A DNA stretch of 64,000 bases from Crocodylus rhombifer (taxonomy: Eukaryota > Chordata > Crocodylia > Crocodylidae), in assembly GCA_038503035.1 (NCBI GenBank), contig JAVSML010024320.1:372001-436000 (forward strand). The letters are read 5' to 3'. The position numbers were made by a program, and so were the translations under genes. The stretch's first letter is position 1. Every line of letters begins with the position of its first letter. Below the pieces are notes generated by a model. That model was not told the origin of the DNA. It saw nothing but the letters and a program-made list of their open reading frames with translations, and did not search any database. Shown in pieces: positions 22,981 to 34,490 of the stretch.

Positions 22981-25019
22981 ACTATCAAAGAGATCTGGGG
23001 ATAGGGCTGAGTGGGTTCATATAGTCCACCCAATGGCCAGTGTTGGATTCCTTCTGGTAGTGGATTCCCAATTGCCAAGTTTTTAGCCATTTCCCTTCAG
23101 AGAATATTTTGTTGTCTAATTGATTTTACTGTTAGGGCATATTTCAAGGAACGACAGGGACCAGGGGAGAATTTCCTCTATGTGCCAACAATGCAGTGGC
23201 AACCTAAGCAACCCTAGGTTTCTGCCACGTGGGAGGCACCAGCACAGGTGTGCCAGGAGCAGGGCTGAGGGTGGGGGGAGGAATGAGGCTAGGAGGGGCT
23301 TGTACCCACAGTGCCCAGAACTACAGAGACTGTGACAATGCCTATAGACAAAAAGTCCCATAAGCTGGAGCAAGCTTGTGAACTCTCCTACACTAAAGGT
23401 CATTTCAGTCTTTGTAGCTCCCCAAAATACATGCTGTCCCCAGAGGATGCCCGTGCCATGTGCCCTCTGGTGTGGCGCAGGTTGCCCCTAGGTGGGGTAG
23501 GGCAGGCTGAGGCCAGAAAGTGTACTGGCCCCAGCAACCTTATCTGGGGTCCTAGGGGCCAGGGAAGCTGTAGCCATGTCACTCCTGCAGCTTGGAGCCT
23601 GGGCAGCAGCTGGACCCATTTTTGGGTGGCACGCGCTATCCCCGCATGTGCTGCCCTGCTTTTTTTCTGCGCAGGCTTTTTTTGACCCCTGGATCTCCAG
23701 GGGTAAAAAAAACCCAACCCTGTGATGCAAGGTAGCAGCATGGGAAATGCAGGTCTGTGGCACCACATACTGCAAGACAGTGCTCATCTGGATGCGGCCT
23801 TAGTGTCATCTCTGTCTAGCTGCTTTTTTCTACTTAATACTTTAATAGATGCCTAATGAAGCTTTTATGTTTGAGAAGAGTTAATTTGTTTACAAATTAG
23901 CAGCCTGAAGTGAATTTTGCTACCACTGACTGACTTTCCATATCTAGAAGTATGTCTGTTTGTTTTGGGGCTTGGTTTCTTTTTTTTTTTAATAACAATT
24001 AGTCTTTATGAAATATAAGTGAGATGATTCATTCAGCTACTTAAACTTTAAAGACATCTAGGATCATTTTATCCTCTTTTAGTCTATTTTCCACCCCCTC
24101 TTCCTCCAGTCCCAAACACAAACTCCCCCTTCTCTGCCACTAGAGGAAAATGGCAACTTTTCACGTGTATAAGGAAGGCACACTGAAGAAATCAATTGGA
24201 CTTGGGAGAGTGATCTGCTAATAATACTGTGCACCTTAGATATAGTGAGGCTCAACAGGCAGCATCTAAACTCTGAAGGATTATTGCATGCCTCAGGTGA
24301 GCTCTAAGGCACAAGGATAAAGGATCAATGGCTCCAGCCACCTGAGGTGTGAAATGATCTTGAAGAAACACAATGCCTTAGATAGATTTTAAAAAGTTAG
24401 ATTTAATTAAAAGACCCTTCCCCTCCCACCTCCAAAAAAGCCTTTGCGAGTCAAACCTATGGACTTACTGAAGATTATAGACACTGGTATGAGATCACTG
24501 ACAGCCATTTCAAATGTTCTGTTCATGTCCTGTTTGCTTAATTACCACTATAAACCCAGTTCCTATTGACAGAAGTGGCTTCTAGGCATGCATTTAGATA
24601 AGTGTGAAAAGTGCTCTGCAGAGAGTAATGAGAAGGTTCCACCAAATTTCAGCAATTAGCCTATAATGTCTATTGGACAAGTGCCAAAGCCATGAGTTAA
24701 ATGATGCATAGGAGCAACTCAGAGTAGCAAGGGGTTAAGGGTGGGTTTGCTATTCTTTTCTGTTTAGATTCTCATACCAGGCCCATCATCATGGTGTCAT
24801 CTCTGGGCATTTTGCTGGAACAAAACCTGTGTTAACCAGGAGCCTTTGATATGTCAACACTGTGCTACCTTCCTAAATATAGCAGATACCAGATGCCAAC
24901 ATAATATAAATGCTGTCATTAGAACTGTCTGAGGGAGCTGCAGCACCAAGATCTGGGTGTTCTGCCCAAGTTAAATGGCTCTTCTGTTAAACCTTGCCTT
25001 TTTTTCTGCTGCTCACAGA
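22981..25019. other. No gene recognised; GC-rich block at 23140-23790
   Basis: The GC-rich block carries overlapping 95-124 codon frames on both strands with Cys/Pro/Ala-biased composition and no domains. It may be an unclassified repeat, since it ends in CATCTGGATGCGGCC, which looks like a transposon terminus, but I found no partner end. The remaining AT-rich part shows nothing. Confidence 0.35.
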
Positions 25020-25487
25020 GGGCACATCTACACATAGATATTAATGCAATGCAATAAACTCCGACACAACTCGTGCCAGAGTTTATTGCCCCCAGGTGCA
25101 GTGTTTACATATGCACCCACAGCCACAGCACATTGTGCCAGGGCAGTGTAACCCTGGCTGGCAGGAGGCCTAGGGGGTCATCCTGCCAGCCCAGGACTGC
25201 TCCATCCTGGCTCAACATGCTGCGGAGGGGCTGGTAGGGGCACAAGGGTGCTACAGTGTAAGGCTAGCTGGCAGGCAGCCCCACACCAAAGCACCTCCAT
25301 GCCCCAGCCAGCCCCATCATTGTCTATATGTGCGCTGTTGGGAAGTAAATAACTCCACAATAGAATAGTACTTGTCTCTGGCAGTACGTCCTATGGCAGA
25401 GTTAATTAGTTTACTCCAGCCCAGTAGCATCAGTTGTGTACACAAAGCAAATTAGGCAATTCCGCAGTGTCTTGTGTAGATGCACCC
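25020..25487. mobile_element. MITE, 468 bp, GGG(C/T)RCATCTACACA ends
   Basis: Left end GGGCACATCTACACATAG; right end, reversed, GGGTGCATCTACACAAG. The subterminal zones mirror each other loosely (ACTCYG...GTTTATTGC against GAGTTAATTAGTTTACTCC). The GC-rich middle is non-coding. No target duplication could be fixed. Confidence 0.65.
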
Positions 25488-25709
25488 AGGGTCTAATCAT
25501 CATCTGAAAGTGCATCTTGCATGATATAGCTAGGTTTCTCCAAAAGGTCAAGCTGGTAGAGAAAAATCCTTCATCTTTGGCGACAGAGAAGTAGCAAGCT
25601 ACAGGGCTCCCACAACAGAGGCATTGTGACTCCATAACAGTCTCTCTTCCCTGGGACTCTGCAGGCACCCCTCACCCACAGACAGTGCTGGGGGATCAAT
25701 ACTCTAGCA

Positions 25710-26241
25710 CAGTGGTACTCAACCTTTTGGCCCTGCAGACCAAATGAGTGGGATGGGCCCAGTACATGAGCCAGATTGTATCAGAATAGGGCCTTGGGGC
25801 TCAGAGTGGGCACTGGGGCCCAGGTCTGTCCCCTCCTGCCTTTTCATGCTGGGATTGGTCCCCAGGGGCCTGACACCAATCCCTTCTGCACTCTGGGATT
25901 GGGTCCCAGGGGCCCAGCACCACCTGCGCCCATCCCTGCACTCTGGGACTGGTCTCTCCTACCAAGATTAGATCCCGGGGCTCCTGACATACCCCCTCCC
26001 ACCCCAGCACACCAGGATTGAACCCTGGGACCTGGCACTGCCTCTGCCTAGCCCTATGAACTGGGATTGGGTAGCTTATTCAACCAATAGGGCTCCCCAC
26101 AGTTCAAAAAATTTGATAGCAGAGGCCCAGTGCCTCCACTCTCCTGCCACAAAATTTTTCAACCCATGAACAGCCCCACAGGCCAGATGACATGGGGCTA
26201 TGGGTCAGATCTGACTCCTGGGGTGGGGTTGAGCACTTCTG
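25710..26241. mobile_element. Charlie-like hAT element, 532 bp, with target duplication
   Basis: Left end CAGTGGTACTCAACC; right end, reversed, CAGAAGTGCTCAACC. The flanks CTCTAGCA (25702-25709) and GTCTAGCA (26242-26249) match at 7 of 8 positions and fit the NTCTAGAN insertion preference of hAT-Charlie elements. The core holds repeats of the unit 'CTGGGATTGGGTCCCAGGGG'. The frames inside are repeat artefacts; no transposase. Confidence 0.88.
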
Positions 26242-26249
26242 GTCTAGCA

Positions 26250-28864
26250 TGTTTTTAGGGTGTATGCTGGGGGAAGAAGCAGCCAGTGAGAACTGATCTT
26301 TTGCAGCTAGAGATAACCTTCCGAACTTCCAATTAGAAATCCCAGGAAGAGCTAATGATATCTCAGTGATCACTGAACTACGTAGTGCTTCTTTGTGGAG
26401 GGTTTTAGTCAGTAGTAACATAGCTCCTTCAAAAAAGAAGGGTCCAGCTCACCATCTTTCTCTCCCATTTTAGTGATCAGCCCACTGCTCTGCCAGATTC
26501 AGGGAACAGGAAAACCTTACCTGTAACAGCACCTTCTCCCCAAGGCTCCTCTGACATGGGAGGACTCTTCCCAGATGTACTCCCCAGGTGCAGTTGGAGA
26601 TTTTTCTTCCACTGCTACAGAAGGAGATAAGATGTTTTGTTGGATCTATTATCCTTTATGTTTTTGAGTAAAATTGAGGTTATATTTCAAAATGAGTTTC
26701 GAGGGAATTGGTACTCATCTCCATGGTTAAAAAGATTATCTCACTCTTTTCATATTTGTTATATAAAAGGGATCAGGAAGTGGCACTGTGGGTCAGATTC
26801 TTGGGTAGTATAAGTTTTGACCTAACTTAACTGACCTCAGTATAACAATGATAATTCATGCCTTCTGAAGACCTGGCCCATATCCTGTGATAAACAACAT
26901 TAATACTTCTACTCAACCCCAGTGCCCATGCATTAGGAGGATAAGCTTAGGTCCTGATCCTGTATTTGGAATACATGGAAACAGATCCTTGTGCCTGGGT
27001 GGAGTACAACCCCCTGAAGTCAGAGGAGCTCCATGAAAACACAAGTGTGTCCTTGAGTGGATTCAACTTCAGAACTGGCTTCTAGATTATAACACAGTCT
27101 TACAATTCCAGAGATCCTGAGCACCTTTCATTGAAGTAACAGTTATAGAAGCTCAGCACCTGAGAAAGTCAGGTGCACAAGTAATGTTCATTCTTAGAGA
27201 TCCAAAATACTGTAAAAGCTAGAAACATTTCATGATCACATTGCCCACTTCTAAAATACAGCCATCTCTGGGTAGAGGACAGCTTTAAAGAGGATGACTG
27301 GCATGCTGCACAATGTACAGCAGGAGAGAAGGAACTTATGTATTGGCTACAATACCAGGACCCTTAGTCTTAAAAAAAAGTGCTATGGAGTCTTTAATAT
27401 CTACACAGAGCCATTTGGACACTGGTCATTTAAAGGTTTCATCTAATGCTCTCCTCTTCTTGAGCAGTCACAGTCAACAGTATAGAAATCAGTATCCAGG
27501 TGTTTTAAAACTGATGCTTTGAACATTAATCCACTCATGAAATAAGGCTGCTAACAAGATCTTTGTGTGTGTACTTGAATCAGTTGCTACCAAAGTATGA
27601 AGTATGTAAACAGGGAGATACATAAATGGGTCAGATCAATGACCAGACTTAGTTTCCCTCCTATAGAAGCTAAAGGTGGAGTGGATGGTTAACTACTCCT
27701 TTTAGGTCCTGATCTAGAATAGACTGACATTCACAGAAAGTTTCCCATTGACTTTAATACATCTGGACCAGGCCCTTAATTCTGCTTCAGATATAGCAAG
27801 GGCCAGGAACATACGTTGGCATTTTGGCACCCTGGGTTGGGAGATGTGTGGGTCTTGGGAGTGCCAAGCTCTTACCTCCTCACATAGGAGCCACTGTTGG
27901 TGCTGAAGCATGAGCTCCATGAACGTAGGCCACTACTGCAGTGCTACAGGCTCCCTGGGGCTGCCATTGAGGTGTGTCCTCCTAAATTAGCCCCAGGGCT
28001 GGTGTCCTGGTCACCCTCCCCTATTTACACTACTGGACTAGGCCTTTTATTGCACATTTGAAATTCCCCTGTTGTGAGTGGTGCCATTATTTACCAGACT
28101 TCGCTGCTCAACTGCAGTCTGTAAAACAGAAGAAACAGATTTTAAATTGTTATACATAAGTGATCAGAAGTTAACATTATCCTCCAATTAATATTTCAAT
28201 GGAAGAACAGAATAGGAGTGACCGTGTAGCTGTGTGTGTGTGTTGGACAGATGGCGAGAATCTTTGAGAAGCAATTTTTCATTGTCTGCATTCCTCATTT
28301 AGTTGAATATGAATATGAATATGTCACAAACACTAGGACCTGCCAAAAGGCTTTGCTGAAGCCAGGTGCTGCTGTCTGCTGACATCACTGAATACAGCGA
28401 CTTGATAGAGAGACTATCAGAAACTATCATGAGCTCTCACTGGCCTCTCCAACAAACCTATCACCTTCTTGGGTGACTGGAAGTCTTAACATTGTCTGGT
28501 CAGAAGAAGCTCTTCATGCTGAGATTCTGGATTTGCTGCATCAGACTCTGCATGGTGTGTGTGTGTGTTACTTTGTAAGACTGCATGCCTTGAGGGTGTT
28601 TCAGGCAGGGAACTAAAGATGAAGTGCTTACAACCCAACAACAATCCCCTAGAAATTCACAGCTTGCTTTGCCTGACTGCTGTTACAGAAAGAAGTATTT
28701 TTTTTCCCTCTTAAAGTGAAAGTTTAGAGCTGTTAAAAAGTGTTAGGCTGACAGGTTTGGAAATGTATCTGTGTTAGGCATTTCTAAAACATCCGTCACC
28801 ATTGTTTCTGGACTTCCTTTCTCTATAAAATTCAGTTGAGATAGCACACGATGAATTAAGAAAA
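26250..28864. other. No recognisable gene; minor repeats
   Basis: A weak match to a dispersed amniote repeat lies at 27115-27185 (GATCCTGAGCACC...GCTCAGCACCTGAGAAAGTC). Short TG runs occur near 28230 and 28557. The rest is unique-looking. No exon or RNA gene defended. Confidence 0.4.
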
Positions 28865-29238
28865 ATGTGACTTAAGCAATCAGAGGAAATGGGGTCTAGA
28901 TGTAATCACCATTACGTGGGGTCACAACTGAATGAAAAATCACTCTTAAAGAGTAATTAACAATGGTTCCCTGTCAGACTGGGGCTCGGGGGGTCATATC
29001 AAGTGGGTTCACAGGGTTTGGTTCTGGGCCCAGTTTTATTCAATATTTGCATTAATAACTTGCAAGATGCTTACATTTGCAGAATTGACACCAAGCTATC
29101 AGGGGTTGCAAATGCTTTGGGGGACATGGTGACCATTCAAAATGACCTTGACAATTGGATGGAACTTAACAAAGACAAGTGCAAAATTTGGAAGAAAAAA
29201 TCAAAAGCACAAATACAAAATGAGCACTTGCCACATCC
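28865..29238 (+). pseudogene. Old CR1 reverse transcriptase fragment (5' half)
   Basis: Translation gives GLVLGPVLFNICINNLQDA, then NDLDNWMELNKDKCKIW and, in a shifted frame, KNQKHKYKMS. These are the CR1 reverse transcriptase B region and the segment after the YADD box. The catalytic box itself is degraded (IDTKLSG). It ends abruptly where the younger CR1 begins. A collinear old CR1 tail at 33825-34055 is probably its continuation. Confidence 0.75.
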
Positions 29239-29286
29239 TGAGGGTCCCCTCAGGGTCTGTGGCCGCCCCCCTTTGGCACCTCAGAG

Positions 29287-29703
29287 ATGGCCACCCAGAC
29301 GGAGCCCATGGTTCTGGGCTCCACGCAGATGGGGCCCCTGGCTCTCAGCTGCAGGGGCTGCCTGTCCCTTTTTCAGGCTCTGGGACTGGGGAGCACGGCT
29401 ACCTCCCCTTGTGGGGTCTGCTCCCTTTTTGGGGTCTCTGGCATGCCAGCTGGAGGAGCTCAGGCCACAGGCCAGAGACTGCGTGCCATCAGGGACTGTG
29501 AGCAGGAAATTGACTCCTACTGCCAGGCCCTTCCCCCCCAGAAGCCAGAAGGTAGACCATGGTCTCCCTCCAGGACAAGGGGGGACTCCGGGACCTCCCA
29601 TTCTGTCCAGGAAAGGGGATGGACCAAGGTGGTTAAGGGCCCTAAGGCCCGCTGCACCAAGGCCCCTGCCCCGCCGGAGTTTAACAACCTCTTGCAGCTC
29701 TAG
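29287..29703 (+). pseudogene. CR1 ORF1, N-terminal part
   Basis: An open frame of 138 codons before an in-frame TAG. It has a CGVCSLFGVSG cysteine motif (around residues 42-52) followed by a short charged heptad-like stretch (QRLRAIRDCEQEIDSYCQAL), the pattern of CR1 ORF1 proteins, which bind LINE RNA. The basic tail (TKVVKGPKARCTK) fits nucleic-acid binding. The frame shifts immediately afterwards, and the esterase domain continues in another phase, so ORF1 was originally one protein. Confidence 0.7.
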
Positions 29704-29717
29704 CAGAGCCTGCTGAG

Positions 29718-30299
29718 TTGCCAGCTCCCGCAGGCAACACAGGCCCAACTACAGCTACTGCCCCCGCTCTCCCCAAGACAAAATGTAAAGTGTTTGTTGT
29801 GGGAGACTCCATCCTCAGGGGGACTGAGAGGGTAATCTGCTGCCTTGACACCTTAGCCCGGGAAGTCTGCTGCTTCCCGGGGTCCCACAGCCAAGACATT
29901 GTGGAGAAGATCCCTAAGCTCCTCCAGTCCACAGACCACTATCCCATGCTCCTTATTCATGTGGGCACCAATGACATGGCTCAGAGCACTCCCAGCTGGG
30001 TCATGAGGTGCTACAGGGATTTGGGAGCAGGGCTAAAGGGTCTGGGGGCACAGGTGGTGTTTTCTTTGATCCTCCCAGTCTTGGGCCATGGGCTGAGGAG
30101 GGAAAGGAGGATCCAGGTAGTGAACCAAAGACTGTGGTGCTGGTGTCATCGTGAAGGCTTTGGCTTCCATGACCACAGCCCACTCTTTGGAGGGAGAGGT
30201 AGCGAGCTGCTGGGAAGAGATGGCCTCCACCTCTCTCTGCTGGGGAGGAGGCTCTTCTCAGCCAGACTGGCTGACCTGCTCCACCGAACTTTAAACTAA
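29718..30299 (+). pseudogene. CR1 ORF1 SGNH/GDSL esterase domain
   Basis: About 193 codons in a phase different from the preceding block. It contains VFVVGDSILRGTER (nucleophile Ser in GDS), LLIHVGTNDMAQ (block with the oxyanion Asn) and GRDGLHLSLLG (catalytic Asp and His in the DxxH arrangement). This is the lipid-esterase-like domain of CR1 ORF1; its role in retrotransposition is thought to involve membrane or lipid interaction. All catalytic residues remain, yet the upstream frameshift separates it from the N-terminal part. The first codon in this frame is TTG, so no independent start is implied. Confidence 0.85.
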
Positions 30300-30415
30300 G
30301 CCCACCAGGGGACAGGGGGACTACCGCCACTGCTGTCCAGCTGAGCAACCCTTGCAAAGCCGGCAGGCCAAGGCACTTAAGGGAGCCCACCCCTGCCCCA
30401 GCCCTGGTACAATCT

Positions 30416-30616
30416 GTGGGCAAGGCAAGAGCCCCCAAGGGGACACTTGTCCACCTGTACACAAATGCCAGGAGCTTGGGGAATAAGCAGGAGGAACTTG
30501 TCCTCCTGCTTAACACAAATAATTACAATGTCATAGGGATAATAGAGACCTGGTGGGACTCCACCCATGACTGGACCACAGGTACAGATGGCTATACCTT
30601 GTACAGGAGAGATTGA
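30416..30616 (+). pseudogene. CR1 ORF2 endonuclease, N-terminal piece
   Basis: Encodes LVHLYTNARSLGNKQEELV and IIETWWDSTHDWTTGTDGY, the first conserved blocks of the CR1 EEP endonuclease, with the Asn of TNARS and Glu of ETWW that help bind metal. The frame ends at a TGA just after YRRD, where functional relatives have Arg, a CGA to TGA type change. A frameshift in the following G-rich run moves the rest of ORF2 to another phase. Confidence 0.8.
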
Positions 30617-30633
30617 GTAGATAAAACCGGGGG

Positions 30634-31355
30634 GTGGGGGTAGCTCTCTATGTCCCTGCGAAGCTGATTTTGGCAACCAGGGTAGACAACTGGAGACCCT
30701 CTGTGTTAAAATCTGTGGGGAACACGGCACAGGGGACACAACGGTGGCAGTCTACTACAGACCTCCCACCCAAAGTCAAGAGCTTAACCAGGAGTTCACC
30801 TGGGAACTGGCTGAGGCCGCATGCTCCAGGACCATGGTTGTCACGGGTGACTTCAATTACCCAGACATCTCATGGGAGGATCACTCAGCAAAATCCAAGC
30901 AGTTGCAAAGCTTCCTTTTGTGCGTGGATGACCTCTACCTGACTCAAGAAGTCTATGGGCCAATGAGAGGCAAAGCACTGCTCGACCTGGTACTGGCTAC
31001 AGGGGATGACCTAATCGGTGACCTAGTGATTGATGGGAAGCTCGGTGACAGCGACCACGAGCTGATCACCTTCACCGACCACCGTAAAGCTGGCAAGTCA
31101 GTCAGCAACACTGAATCCCTTGACTTCAGGAAAGCCGACTTTGACAAGCTCAGGAGGCTTGTCAGTGAGGTCATAAGGTACCACGACCCCAGGGGGAGGG
31201 GAGTTCAAGAAGAGCAGTTGCTCCTCAGGGGAGCAATCCTCAATGCACAAGCTAAGTCTATTCCATCTTGGAGGAAAGGCAGCAAGAGGGCACAGCAGCC
31301 CCTCTGGCTCTCCAGGGATCTAGCAGACCTCCTGAGGCTAAAAAGAAAGGCCTAG
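30634..31355 (+). pseudogene. CR1 ORF2 endonuclease, C-terminal piece and linker
   Basis: GVALYVPAKLIL is in one phase and, after a further shift near 30715, VYYRPPTQSQELNQEF, MVVTGDFNYPDISWEDH and GDSDHELITF are in another. GDFN and SDHE are the catalytic motifs of the endonuclease and are intact here. The linker SLDFRKADFDKLRRLVSEV through WLSRDLADLLRLKRKA leads to the reverse transcriptase. The multiple frame changes make this non-functional. Confidence 0.85.
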
Positions 31356-31584
31356 AAAGGGTGGAGGATGAGATTCACCTCCAAGGAGGAATATTCTGCG
31401 CTGGTCCAGTCCTGCAGGGAGCAAACCAGGACAGCCAAGGCTGCAACTGAACTCCAACTAGCTTTGAGCATCAAAGACAATTAAAAAGTCCATTTTCAGA
31501 TATGTGGGGAGCTGAAGGAAAAGCAAGGGCAACATTGGACCCCGCTGAACCAGATGGGACAACCTATTAAATGGGTACTTTGCA

Positions 31585-32442
31585 TTGGTCTTTCATGAGT
31601 TCCATGGGATGCGCATGCCCACTATGGGACAGGGAGGTCCAGGTGAGGGAGATCCCTTGCCCTCCATCAATGCTGACCTCATGAAGGAACACCTTGAGAT
31701 GCTGGACACCTTCAAGTCAGCTGGCCCTGACGATCTACCCCCCAGGGTACTCAAGGAGCTGGCAAACATCATAGCCCAGCCCCTGACATGGATATTTGAG
31801 AACTCCTGGCGCTCTGGTGTAGTGCCCAAAGATTGTGAGAAAGCCAATGTGGTGCCTATCTGCAAGAAAGAGAGGAAAGTGGATCCGGCTAACTATAGGC
31901 CCATCAGCCTGACTTCTATCCCTGGGAAGTTCTTAGAAAAGTTTATTAAAGAGGCCATTCTAAATGGACTGGCTGATGGCAACATCCTGAGGGATAGCCA
32001 GCATGGGTTTCTTGCAGGTAAGTCTTGCTTGACCAATCTCATCTCCTTCTATGACCAGGTGACCTATCACCTGGACAAGGGAGAAGAGATTGATGTCATA
32101 TATCTTGACTTCAAAAAAGCCTTCGATCTGGTATCCCATTATCACTGGTCCAATTGTGGCCTTGGGTCCACCATGATCCGCTGGCTAGAGAACTGGCTCC
32201 ATGGTCAGACCCAGAGGGTGGTAATTGATGGAAGTCAATCATCATGGTGCTCTGTGACCAGTAGGGTCCCCCAAGGTTCTGTTCTTGGACCGATATTGTT
32301 CAGCATCTTCATTAATGATGTGGACATTGGAGTCAGAAGTAGACTGGCCAAGTTCGCCTATGACACCAAACTTTGGGGCAATGCATCCACACCCAAAGAC
32401 AGGAGGGCGATCCAAGCTGACCTAGACAGGCTCAGCAAATGA
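31585..32442 (+). pseudogene. CR1 ORF2 reverse transcriptase core, catalytic Asp lost
   Basis: A 285-codon frame with the palm and finger blocks: KSAGPDDLPPRVLKEL, ANVVPICKKERKVDPANYRP, QHGFLAGKSCLTNL, VIYLDFKKAFDLVSH and VPQGSVLGPILFSIFINDV. The active-site box reads KFAYDTKLWG where other copies have FADDTK, a GAT to TAT change at about 32359 that removes one metal-binding Asp. The block after DLVSH is shortened by a few residues. The frame ends at a TGA (32440-32442) that replaces a Trp codon. Confidence 0.9.
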
Positions 32443-33173
32443 GAGGACAAGAACCTGATGGTGTTTAACACTAAAAAATGCAAGGTTCTCCACCCTGGGA
32501 TGAAAAATCTGCAACATCCTTATAGGCTCGGCAGTGCTACGCTGGATAGTACTATGGAAGAAAGAGACTTGGGGGTCATCATTGACCACAAGATGAACAT
32601 GAGCCTCCAATGCGATGCTGTGGCTAGTAAAGTGACCAAAATGCTGGCTTGCATCCATAGATGCTTCTCAAGCAAATCCCGGGACGTCATTCTCCCCTTG
32701 TATTCAGCCTTGGTGAGGCCGCAGCTGGAGTACTGCATCCAGTTTTGGGCCCCAGAATTCAAAAAGGATGTGGAGAAACTTGAGAGAGTCCAGAGAAGAG
32801 ACAGGCACATGATCAGAGGTCAGGAAAACAGACCTTACGACAACAGGCTGAGAGCTATGGGGCTCTTTAGCCTGGAAAAGCGCAGGCTCAGGGGTGATCT
32901 GATGGCCATCCATAAGTTTATCAGGGTGACCACCAGTATCTGGGGGAAAGTTTGTTCACCAGAGCGCCCCAAGGGATGATGAGGTCGAATGGTTATAAAC
33001 TACTGCAAGACCATTTCAGGCTGCACATAAGGAAGAATTTCTTTACTGTCCGAACCCCCAAGGTCTGGAATAGCCTGCCATCAGAGGTGGTTCAAGCACC
33101 TACATCAAACACCTTCAAGAGTAAATTGGATGCTTATCTTGCTGGGATCCAAGGCCCCCGGCTGACTTCCTGA
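32443..33173 (+). pseudogene. CR1 ORF2 C-terminal region
   Basis: Continues after the TGA with VFNTKKCKVLHPGMKN, DLGVIIDHKMNMSLQC, LYSALVRPQLEYCIQFW and [16 protein letters not shown] frameshift follows near 32960, and the C-terminal TVRTPKVWNSLPSEVVQAP block is read in another phase, ending at about 33173. This Cys/Trp-rich thumb and C-terminal region is thought to bind the element's own 3' end. Confidence 0.85.
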
Positions 33174-33239
33174 CTCGATGGTCTTCTGAAGTCCCTTCCA
33201 CCCTTAATGTCTATGAAATCTATGAAAAAATGAGGAAAA

Positions 33240-33725
33240 TGGGTGGATCCAGGATGGCCAAGAGCCATGTGTGGCCACACCCCCCTTTGGCTATGCAGTG
33301 CATGCATACAGAGCTCTCTGAGCTTAATGGTATGTCAATGCGGCTCCTGCCAGAGCTCATGGCATTCTGAGCTCCCTGTCTGGTTGGCATAGGTTCTGGC
33401 CAGAGCCTGCTTTCTCGGGACTCTGGAGCCCAAGGGGTGAGCATCACAGCTGTTTGCTCTTCCTTCCTCCTGTTCTTGAATTCAGCAGTAGGGGAAAAGA
33501 GTGAGTGATCCATGGCAGCAGCAGTGGTGTTCACCACCTGGTCTCTGAAACTGTGTGAAGGCAGGGGCTGTGACAGCCAGACTAAGCAGCTGGTGAGCTC
33601 AGCTCTCATAACACATTTGGAGCCCCAATTGGAGCTGTGCTGATATGCCAGTGAGCTCAGAGAGCTCACTGTGCATGTGCTGCACAGCTACAGTGGGGTA
33701 GGGAAGACCATGCTGCTACACCCCT
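33240..33725. mobile_element. Possible member of GGATCCAGGA-ended element family
   Basis: Starts GGTGGATCCAGGATGGCC immediately after the CR1 tail and ends around TGCTACACCCCTGCTGG. Similar GATCCAGGA termini occur at 38237-38248 (reversed) and 46172. The interior has short inverted GAGCTCTCTGAGC-type motifs and no gene. The limits are approximate. Confidence 0.35.
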
Positions 33726-33824
33726 GCTGGACTGAGCAAGTAAATGATAACAGTCTTGCGGTACATAAAAGGCTGTTATAAAAATGATATTGATCAGCTA
33801 TTTTCCATGGCTTGTGGGGGGAGA

Positions 33825-34055
33825 GATGGCCAGAAAAATTAGTTCTTATATTAGGAAATGTTTTCCAGCTGTTAAAATGGTGAAGCACTGACATAGGCAA
33901 TCTACAGGTGCTGTGAAGTTTTCTTCACTGAATATTCATAGGAATATTTCTTAAGGACAGTCTAGATATACTTGATCCTGCTTTAATGCAAGGGGTTGGG
34001 CTAGGTGACCTGTTGAGCTCCTTCCAACCCAACATTTCTGTGATTTTAGGACCCT
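33825..34055 (+). pseudogene. Old CR1 3' end
   Basis: Matches the tail of an older CR1 class: TCTAGATATACTTGATCCTG, then GGGGTTGGGCTAGGTGACCT, CTCCTTCCAACCCAACA and TTCTGTGATTTT. It has the same orientation and apparent age as the fragment at 28865-29238, so the two probably belonged to one element now split by later insertions. Confidence 0.75.
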
Positions 34056-34490
34056 GATAAATACTGTCAACAAAGAATTATTAAGTGTAGCTCTTCAGTC
34101 AATGTAGATAGGGAAAGTCATGTTTAATGTCATAACAGCTGACTCCAAGTATGCACAAATATCTCACAGGGCATTAGATATAATTGATTCTTTTCTTTAT
34201 TATCTACAATATTTATCATCCCATGAATTAACAAAGCTCCTCAAGGTCATTTTCAAATAGGTCCTAATGTTCTATCCCGCTGTTGTCTCTTATATATTGA
34301 TGTAGGTCGTATGGTCAGAAGTTCCAGAAAGGAATGAGCTCTCTACTTGCCCTGCTGTGAAAAGAGAAACTTGTTGCCAGAGAGGGTTCCATTTGCACAG
34401 GCAGCCTATTCACAATTCCTGTAGTAGCATATGCAAAGTCATCTAACACATACATGGATTTGAATTTTGGGGTACCCTGGGCTCCCAAAG
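34056..34490. other. No recognisable gene or repeat
   Basis: Unique-looking AT-rich spacer between two CR1 fragments. Confidence 0.45.

Larger units (their letters stand above)
29239..33228 (+). mobile_element. Near-complete CR1 LINE (subfamily B), inactive
   Basis: About 4.0 kb carrying both CR1 reading frames in order: ORF1 (29287-30299, with SGNH esterase) and ORF2 (about 30440-33173, endonuclease then reverse transcriptase), followed by a short 3' UTR and the tail unit TCTATGAAATCTATGAAA. CR1 elements copy themselves by target-primed reverse transcription and normally lack target duplications. Frameshifts, in-frame stops, a small deletion and a substituted catalytic Asp show it cannot move. 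It is inserted into an older CR1, and the same subfamily occurs on the minus strand at 63163-64000. Confidence 0.93.

Noticed and set aside
29281..29748. 155-codon minus-strand frame opposite CR1 ORF1
   Set aside because: Antisense shadow of the GC-rich CR1 ORF1 coding sequence.
30001..30516. 171-codon minus-strand frame opposite the CR1 esterase
   Set aside because: Antisense shadow of the esterase domain; no independent motifs.
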